This document shows positions 30,279 through 34,975 of a DNA stretch of 34,975 bases, piece after piece (position 1 is the first letter of the stretch; each line of letters begins with the position of its first letter). The position numbers and the translations under genes were made by a program. The stretch spans positions 1-34,975 of the forward strand of contig VBDS01000039.1 in NCBI GenBank assembly GCA_005889085.1, in the 5' to 3' direction. Origin of the DNA: Chloroflexota bacterium. Its GTDB lineage: Bacteria; Chloroflexota; Dormibacteria; Dormibacterales; Dormibacteraceae. Under the pieces are notes generated by a model, which saw nothing but the letters and a program-made list of their open reading frames with translations, made no database searches and was not told the origin of the DNA.

Positions 30279-32312
30279 ATGGACCCCAACACAGCCTGGT
30301 TCGGCGTGGCCGGCGGACTGGCCGCGGTCGCTTTTGCAGTCGTCCTGATCTTTCTGGTCCTGAACAAGCCGACCGGCAATGACCGCATGCGTGAGATCGC
30401 CGCGGCCATCCAGGAGGGCGCCGCTGCCTACCTGAACCGCCAGTACACAGTGATCGCGATCATCGGCGTGGTCATCGCGATCGTCATCGGGTTCTCTATC
30501 GACTGGAGGACGGCGGCCCTCTACGTCGTCGGCGCGGTGCTGTCCGCTTCCGCCGGCTACGTCGGGATGAACATCGCCGTACGAGCCAACCTGCGCACCG
30601 CCGAGGCGGCGCGCAGCGGTTTGAACAGCGCGCTGCAGGTTGCATTCCGAGGCGGCGCCGTTACCGGCTTCATGGTGGTCGGTCTCGGCCTTCTTGGCGT
30701 CTCCGCTGCCTTCCTCGTGTTCAAGGACCCAGAACTTCTTGTCGGCCTGGCCTTCGGCGCGAGCCTCGTCTCGGTGTTTGCCCGGCTGGGCGGCGGGATC
30801 TACACCAAGGCCGCCGACGTCGGCGCCGATCTCGTAGGCAAAGTCGAAGCCGGGATTCCGGAGGACGATCCGCGCAACCCGGCCGTCATCGCCGATAACG
30901 TCGGCGACAACGTCGGTGACTGCGCGGGCATGGCGGCTGACCTGTTCGAGACCTACGCCGTGACGATGATCGCCGCGATGCTGCTCGCGTCACTGCTGTT
31001 CAAGAACCAGCTCGGTTGGGTTGTCTATCCGCTGCTGCTGGGGTCCGTGAGCGTGGTCGGCTCGATTGTCGGCTCGTTCTTTGTCCGCATCTTCAACCCG
31101 CGCTGGATCATGGGCGCCCTATACGCGGGCCTGCTCGTCGCTGTGGTGATCGCGGTCATCGGGTTCTACATCGTCACGCAGTACATGAAGGGCAACGGCT
31201 ACCTTCCGGCCAACCAGTTTGTCAGCGACCCCAATAACCTCTTCTTCGCGGCGCTCGTCGGCGTGATCGTCACCGTGCTGATCGTCGCGATCACCGAGTT
31301 CTTCACCGAGACCGCGTACTGGCCGGTGCACCTCATCGCGAAGGCGTCAGTCACCGGGCACGCAACCAACATCATCGCGGGCCAGGCCATCGGCATGATG
31401 TCCACCGCGCTCCCGGTGATCGTCATCGCTGCCGGGATTCTCGTCAGCTATGGATTGGGAGGCCTGTTTGGAATCGCGATCGCCGCTACCGCGATGCTGT
31501 CGATGACAGGGATCATCGTCGCGATCGACTCGTATGGCCCGATCACCGACAACGCCGGCGGCATTGCCGAGATGGCCAAGCTGCCCAAGGAAGTCCGTGA
31601 GATCACCGACCCGCTCGACGCCGTCGGCAACACGACCAAGGCCGTGACCAAGGGCTACGCCATCGGCTCCGCGGGCCTCGCGGCATTGGTCCTCTTCGCC
31701 TCGTACACGCAGGAGCTCGCCAAGGCCGGCCACCCCACGACCTTCGAGCTCTCCGATCCGCGCGTCATCGCCGGCCTGTTTCTTGGCGGCATCCTTCCGT
31801 TCCTGTTCGGCTCTCTGGCCATGCTCGCTGTAGGTCGGGCCGGCGGCCTGGTGGTGGAAGAGGTGCGGCGTCAGTTCCGCGAGATCAAGGGCATCCTGGA
31901 GGGCACGGGGCGCCCCGAATACGGAACGGCGGTGCGGATCGTGACCGCGGCGGCCCAGCGAGAGATGATCGTGCCGGGCATCATCCCGGTGGTCGCGCCG
32001 CTCGCCGTCGGGTTCCTCCTCGGTCCGCGTGCGCTGGGCGGCATGCTGCTCGGAGCCATCGTGACCGGCCTGTTCCTTGCGATTCAGATGACCAGCGGCG
32101 GCGCCGCATGGGACAACGCCAAGAAGTACATCGAGGAGGGACACCTCGGTGGCAAAGGCTCCGAGGCGCACAAGGCTGCGGTTACCGGGGACACGGTAGG
32201 TGATCCCAACAAGGACACCGCCGGACCGGCCATCAACCCGATGATCAAGGTGGTCAACATCATCGCCATCCTGATCGCGGCGGCGGTCTCGTCCAACTAC
32301 CTGATCCACTAA
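30279..32312 (+). CDS. hppA: K+-independent H+-translocating membrane pyrophosphatase
   Basis: 677 aa with about 16 transmembrane helices, normal for the family. Active-site motifs: [20 protein letters not shown] and the [19 protein letters not shown] block, with the Asp residues that coordinate Mg-PPi, and [10 protein letters not shown] and [17 protein letters not shown] near the C-terminus. Lys454 in [16 protein letters not shown] sits at the position where K+-dependent enzymes have Ala, which indicates a K+-independent H+ pump. It hydrolyses PPi to build a proton gradient, or uses the gradient to make PPi. ATG with GAGGGAGG upstream. The window also has a PPi-type phosphofructokinase, which could share the PPi pool. 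Confidence 0.97.
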   Translation: MDPNTAWFGVAGGLAAVAFAVVLIFLVLNKPTGNDRMREIAAAIQEGAAAYLNRQYTVIAIIGVVIAIVIGFSIDWRTAALYVVGAVLSASAGYVGMNIAVRANLRTAEAARSGLNSALQVAFRGGAVTGFMVVGLGLLGVSAAFLVFKDPELLVGLAFGASLVSVFARLGGGIYTKAADVGADLVGKVEAGIPEDDPRNPAVIADNVGDNVGDCAGMAADLFETYAVTMIAAMLLASLLFKNQLGWVVYPLLLGSVSVVGSIVGSFFVRIFNPRWIMGALYAGLLVAVVIAVIGFYIVTQYMKGNGYLPANQFVSDPNNLFFAALVGVIVTVLIVAITEFFTETAYWPVHLIAKASVTGHATNIIAGQAIGMMSTALPVIVIAAGILVSYGLGGLFGIAIAATAMLSMTGIIVAIDSYGPITDNAGGIAEMAKLPKEVREITDPLDAVGNTTKAVTKGYAIGSAGLAALVLFASYTQELAKAGHPTTFELSDPRVIAGLFLGGILPFLFGSLAMLAVGRAGGLVVEEVRRQFREIKGILEGTGRPEYGTAVRIVTAAAQREMIVPGIIPVVAPLAVGFLLGPRALGGMLLGAIVTGLFLAIQMTSGGAAWDNAKKYIEEGHLGGKGSEAHKAAVTGDTVGDPNKDTAGPAINPMIKVVNIIAILIAAAVSSNYLIH

Positions 32313-32321
32313 TCGCAGGGG

Positions 32322-32327
32322 TACACT
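32322..32327 (+). promoter_or_regulatory. -10-like box (TACACT) for the small coiled-coil gene
   Basis: TACACT lies 10 nt before GTG 32338 and shortly after the pyrophosphatase stop; no Shine-Dalgarno sequence. Spacing would give a leader of about 3 nt. Confidence 0.35.
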
Positions 32328-32337
32328 CCACCTTGAG

Positions 32338-32667
32338 GTGGACGACTACCAGAAGGAGATCGCCGACCTCGAAACACAGGTCGAGCAGCTCGTGGAGGCG
32401 GAGGGCGACGCCAAGACAATCGCCGAGCTCAGCATGCAGCTGGAGATCCTGAAGACCATCTACGCGCGCGCCACCGACCTCTTCCGGCGAGGCATTACAG
32501 ACGAGGGCCTCCGCTATGGCCTGCGCATACAGGGCTACGGCGACTGGACGATCGACAACGTCTACGCCTTCGTGTACGAGCGCTCGGTCGAGCTCGAGCC
32601 CGAGCCCCACCGCGCGTTCGTCGGCGGGATCAGGAACGCCGACTTCGCTCTCATGCTCAATTCGTGA
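32338..32667 (+). CDS. Coiled-coil protein of unknown function
   Basis: 109 aa from GTG 32338. Residues 1-48 form an acidic heptad-like helix (DYQKEIADLETQVEQLVEAE, then KTIAELSMQLEILKTIYARA), followed by a compact C-terminal part (LRYGLRIQGYGDWTIDNVYA, then FVYERSVELEPEP). There is no membrane segment or signal peptide. It lies 25 nt after the pyrophosphatase gene and 13 nt before the acyl-CoA ligase, whose ribosome-binding site AAGGAGGG overlaps the end of this gene's stop region. It is unrecognised; the coiled coil suggests oligomerisation or partner binding. Confidence 0.7.
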   Translation: MDDYQKEIADLETQVEQLVEAEGDAKTIAELSMQLEILKTIYARATDLFRRGITDEGLRYGLRIQGYGDWTIDNVYAFVYERSVELEPEPHRAFVGGIRNADFALMLNS

Positions 32668-32680
32668 AGGAGGGACAGGG

Positions 32681-34258
32681 ATGGAGACGCCGCTGACGCC
32701 TCTCGAATTCGCCCGGCGCACGCGCAAGCTATATGGAGACCGGGAGGGGGTCGTCGACGGCGACCTTCGCCTGACCTACGAAGAGTTTTTTGACCGCTGC
32801 GACCGCTGGTCCGCAGCGCTGCAGGGGATGGGCGTGAAGCAGGGCGACCGCGTCGCATACATCGCGCCCAACGTGCATGAGCAGCTCGAGTCCTTCTACG
32901 CCGTGCCACAGATCGGTGCGGTGTTGGTGCCTATCAACTTTCGCCTCACTGCGGAGGATTTCGTCTACATCACCTCACATTCGGGATCCAAGGTGCTGTG
33001 CGTCCACCCGGACTATCTCTCGGCCATCGACGGAGTCCGCGATCAGCTGAGCGCCGTCGAGCAATTCGTGAGCATTGGCAGCGCCGGAGGAAGGAAAGGC
33101 TGGATCGAATACGAACCAGCCCTCGGTGCGGCCAAACCCGTTTTCACGCGACCCGAAATCAACGAAGACGATCTCCTGACCATCAACTACACGAGCGGCA
33201 CGACCGCCAAGCCGAAGGGCGTGATGATCACGCACCGAAACGCGTGGGCCAATGCCGTCGGCACCCTCGTGCATTTCCACATCACGGTCGGCGATCGGTA
33301 CCTGTGGACTCTGCCCATGTTCCACGCGAATGGATGGACCTTCGTCTGGATCATCACCGCCGTCGGGGGTACACACATATGCCTGCCGAAGGTGGAGCCT
33401 GCGCGGGTTTTCGACCTTGTCCGCAAAGAGAAGGTCGGCTGGCTCTGCGCCGCGCCGACCATCCTGATCGGCCTCGCCAGCGCTCCCGCCGACGTGCGGG
33501 GCGACGTGCCCAAGGGAGTCCAGGTCATCACTGCGGGAGCAGCGCCTGCAGCAGCGACCATCGAGCGCATGGAAGGTGATCTCGGATGGGAGGTGACCCA
33601 GGTCTACGGACTCACGGAAACAGCTCCGTTCATAACGATCTGCGAACCACGGCCGGAGCACCAGAAGCTCGACACCACCGAGCGGGGGATCATCAAGGCC
33701 CGCACCGGCGTCGAGCTGATCACGTCGGGCGAGCTGCGTGTGGTCGACGAGGACGGAAAGGATGTGCCCGCCGACGGGAAGACGCTGGGCGAGATCGTCG
33801 CGCGGGGCAACGTGATCATGAAGGGGTACTACAACGACCCCGAGGCGACCAAGAAGGTAATGGGCGACGGGTGGTTCCACACAGGCGACGCCGCAGTCCT
33901 CCACCCGGACGGCTACGTCGAGATCCGCGATCGGATCAAGGACGTGATCATCAGCGGCGGAGAGAACATCTCGAGCCTGGAGGTCGAGGGCGTGCTGCTG
34001 CGACACCCCGCTGTGCAGGAGGTTGCGATCGTCGGGCTGCCCCACGAGAAGTGGGGCGAGGCGCCGTACGCCTACGTCGTGCTCAAACCTGGAGCCAGCG
34101 CCACCGAGGCGGAGCTGATCGCTTTCACACGCGACCGGCTTGCACATTTCAAGGCGCCGCACGGCGTGACGTTCGTGGCCGAGCTCCCCAAGACGGCGAC
34201 CGGGAAGATCCAGAAATTCGTGTTGAGGAAGGGCGCGGCCGCAGTCGCCAGGCAGTAG
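32681..34258 (+). CDS. AMP-forming acyl-CoA ligase (fatty-acid-CoA ligase type)
   Basis: 525 aa from ATG 32681 with AGGAGGGACAGGG just upstream. ANL-superfamily motifs: the P-loop INYTSGTTAKPKGVMITHRN, VTQVYGLTETAPF, GWFHTGDAAVLHPDGY, the hinge RIKDVIISGGENISS, and the C-terminal Lys in PKTATGKIQKFVLR, the residue that drives adenylation and is often acetylated. Length fits a fatty-acyl-CoA ligase or medium-chain acyl ligase. It activates a carboxylic acid with ATP and CoA, releasing AMP and PPi, and would feed the beta-oxidation-like operon at 23-26.6 kb. The released PPi could be used by the neighbouring pyrophosphatase. Specific acid unknown. It ends 3 nt before a convergent gene. Confidence 0.93.
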   Translation: METPLTPLEFARRTRKLYGDREGVVDGDLRLTYEEFFDRCDRWSAALQGMGVKQGDRVAYIAPNVHEQLESFYAVPQIGAVLVPINFRLTAEDFVYITSHSGSKVLCVHPDYLSAIDGVRDQLSAVEQFVSIGSAGGRKGWIEYEPALGAAKPVFTRPEINEDDLLTINYTSGTTAKPKGVMITHRNAWANAVGTLVHFHITVGDRYLWTLPMFHANGWTFVWIITAVGGTHICLPKVEPARVFDLVRKEKVGWLCAAPTILIGLASAPADVRGDVPKGVQVITAGAAPAAATIERMEGDLGWEVTQVYGLTETAPFITICEPRPEHQKLDTTERGIIKARTGVELITSGELRVVDEDGKDVPADGKTLGEIVARGNVIMKGYYNDPEATKKVMGDGWFHTGDAAVLHPDGYVEIRDRIKDVIISGGENISSLEVEGVLLRHPAVQEVAIVGLPHEKWGEAPYAYVVLKPGASATEAELIAFTRDRLAHFKAPHGVTFVAELPKTATGKIQKFVLRKGAAAVARQ

Positions 34259-34261
34259 GGC

Positions 34262-34774
34262 TCAGGCCCAGACTTCGGTCTTGGCCCACACGAGGCCGTC
34301 GCGCGTCACTCGCGCAGTTACGAGAGTTATGGGAGCGAGGGTGCGCTCGTCGAAGAGCTTCACAGTCCGGGCCTTGAAACGGTACGCCGGGAGTCCTTCT
34401 GCCTCGCCGTCGTAGTCGCGAAATCGCCGACCGTACGCGCGACGAGCATCATCGGCGGCGCGTCCGGACGTCACGCCGGCGGTCCCGAACAGCTGGATGC
34501 CGCGGTCCTTCTTGCCCCACGTCTGGTGGGAGTCGTAGATGGTCACGGCCGCAGTGGAGTTCCTCGCGAGGTTGCGCGAATGAATCGAGTCGGGGTCCGA
34601 GATCCACACGACTTCGAAGCGATCGGTGAATGCGAAATACATGTGGTTGATGTGTGCCCGGCCACCCGAAGAAACGGTGGAGAGTGAGCAGAGGGGAGAG
34701 GTGCTCATCAGGCGATGTGCAGCGACCTCCAGGCGCGCGGAAGAGAAACGGCGCGCCCTACGCTCGACGGTCAC
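34262..34774 (-). CDS. Pyridoxamine-5'-phosphate-oxidase-like FMN-binding split-barrel protein
   Basis: 170 aa from GTG 34774. The N-terminal LMSTSPLCSLSTVSSGGRAH and VVWISDPDSIHSRNLARNST follow the split-barrel pattern of FMN- or F420-binding proteins (strand, substrate-binding loop, helix carrying SRNL). The central GIQLFGTAGVT and the YRFKARTVKLFDERTL ending fit the fold. Real oxidase activity is not assured, since many relatives bind heme or F420 instead. A CAGACT box lies 6 nt before the GTG, which also lies 4 nt beyond the stop of the upstream HNH gene. Convergent with the acyl-CoA ligase (3-nt gap). Confidence 0.85.
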   Translation of the reverse strand: MTVERRARRFSSARLEVAAHRLMSTSPLCSLSTVSSGGRAHINHMYFAFTDRFEVVWISDPDSIHSRNLARNSTAAVTIYDSHQTWGKKDRGIQLFGTAGVTSGRAADDARRAYGRRFRDYDGEAEGLPAYRFKARTVKLFDERTLAPITLVTARVTRDGLVWAKTEVWA

Positions 34775-34778
34775 CCCT

Positions 34779-34975
34779 CTAGTCTGGCCCGCGCGCGAAT
34801 CCGAAGGTAACCGTCGGCGCGATGGTCACGATCTTTCCGTCGCCGGTCTTGACCAGCTGCCAGCAGCCCTCATGCACCATCCAGTGATGCCGATGGCAGA
34901 GCAGGATCTGGTTCTCGATCTCTCCGCCGCCGCCGTGCAACCAATGCACGACATGATGGCCATCGCACTTTGACG
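34779..34975 (-). CDS. HNH endonuclease, 13E12/DUF222-type, C-terminal fragment (cut by window edge)
   Basis: The gene runs off the right edge and ends at TAG (34781-34779). The visible 65 residues contain a full HNH core: CDGHHVVHWLHGGG, EIENQILLCHRHH (Asn, Cys, His), then WMVHEGCWQLVK. This closely follows the C-terminal HNH domain of the 13E12-repeat/DUF222 proteins found in multiple copies in actinobacteria-like genomes. The DUF222 part is outside the window. The substrate of these nucleases is not known; they behave as dispersed repeats. The gene lies 4 nt upstream of the split-barrel gene on the same strand. Confidence 0.85.
   Translation of the reverse strand, partial: SKCDGHHVVHWLHGGGGEIENQILLCHRHHWMVHEGCWQLVKTGDGKIVTIAPTVTFGFARGPD

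Overview
This window comes from a high-GC chromosome and holds about 40 densely packed genes, with no IS element, prophage, CRISPR array, tRNA or rRNA that I can see. The gene set (RskA-type anti-sigma factor, LCP transferase, group II truncated globin, HadAB-like dehydratases, MoxR-DUF58-transglutaminase operon, 13E12-like HNH tail, PPi-type phosphofructokinase, many GTG starts and apparently leaderless promoters) suggests an actinobacterial-like soil lineage, such as Actinomycetota or a Dormibacterota/Chloroflexota relative. That placement is inference from gene content, not a phylogeny.

Layout. 1-3.4 kb: the 3' end of a cut-off gene, a small exported protein, a ferritin-like/acyl-ACP-desaturase-like di-iron protein, an ECF sigma/anti-sigma pair, a 53-aa C2H2 zinc-finger protein and a small membrane protein. 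3.4-3.9 kb: no convincing gene, but two copies of a 196-bp hairpin-rich unit. 3.9-9.8 kb: patatin-like lipase, small protein, beta-propeller protein and LCP transferase on the minus strand; a glycosidase-like protein, a lipoprotein, a DUF3052-like protein and a metallophosphoesterase. 9.8-17.4 kb: ornithine-cyclodeaminase-like enzyme divergent from an MFS transporter, truncated globin, DUF2254 membrane protein, HAD phosphatase, PPi-type phosphofructokinase, PduO-type adenosyltransferase and a membrane-anchored hydrolase. 17.5-23 kb: a lipoprotein with a Hint (intein-like) domain, then the moxR-DUF58-transglutaminase operon. 23-26.6 kb: a lipid operon (two hotdog dehydratase subunits, acyl-CoA dehydrogenase, SDR, enoyl-CoA hydratase). 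26.7-35 kb: YCII protein plus ECF sigma factor, hydrolase and CinA-like protein, acylphosphatase, H+-pumping pyrophosphatase, a coiled-coil protein, acyl-CoA ligase, a flavin split-barrel protein and the end of an HNH endonuclease.

How the genes work together. The five-gene lipid operon plus the acyl-CoA ligase would activate and process fatty acyl-CoAs. The phosphofructokinase carries the PPi-specific residues, and 15 kb away lies a K+-independent membrane pyrophosphatase, so pyrophosphate (also released by the acyl-CoA ligase) may be an energy currency here. Two independent ECF sigma systems are present.

The most notable non-coding signals are the tandem 196-bp structured repeat and a recurrent start-site grammar: a TANNNT box 6-8 (sometimes 9-10) nt before GTG, TTG or ATG with no Shine-Dalgarno sequence. 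In three cases the box is built on the stop codon of the upstream gene. Several genes seem to start at CTG, and one sigma factor has no canonical start at all.
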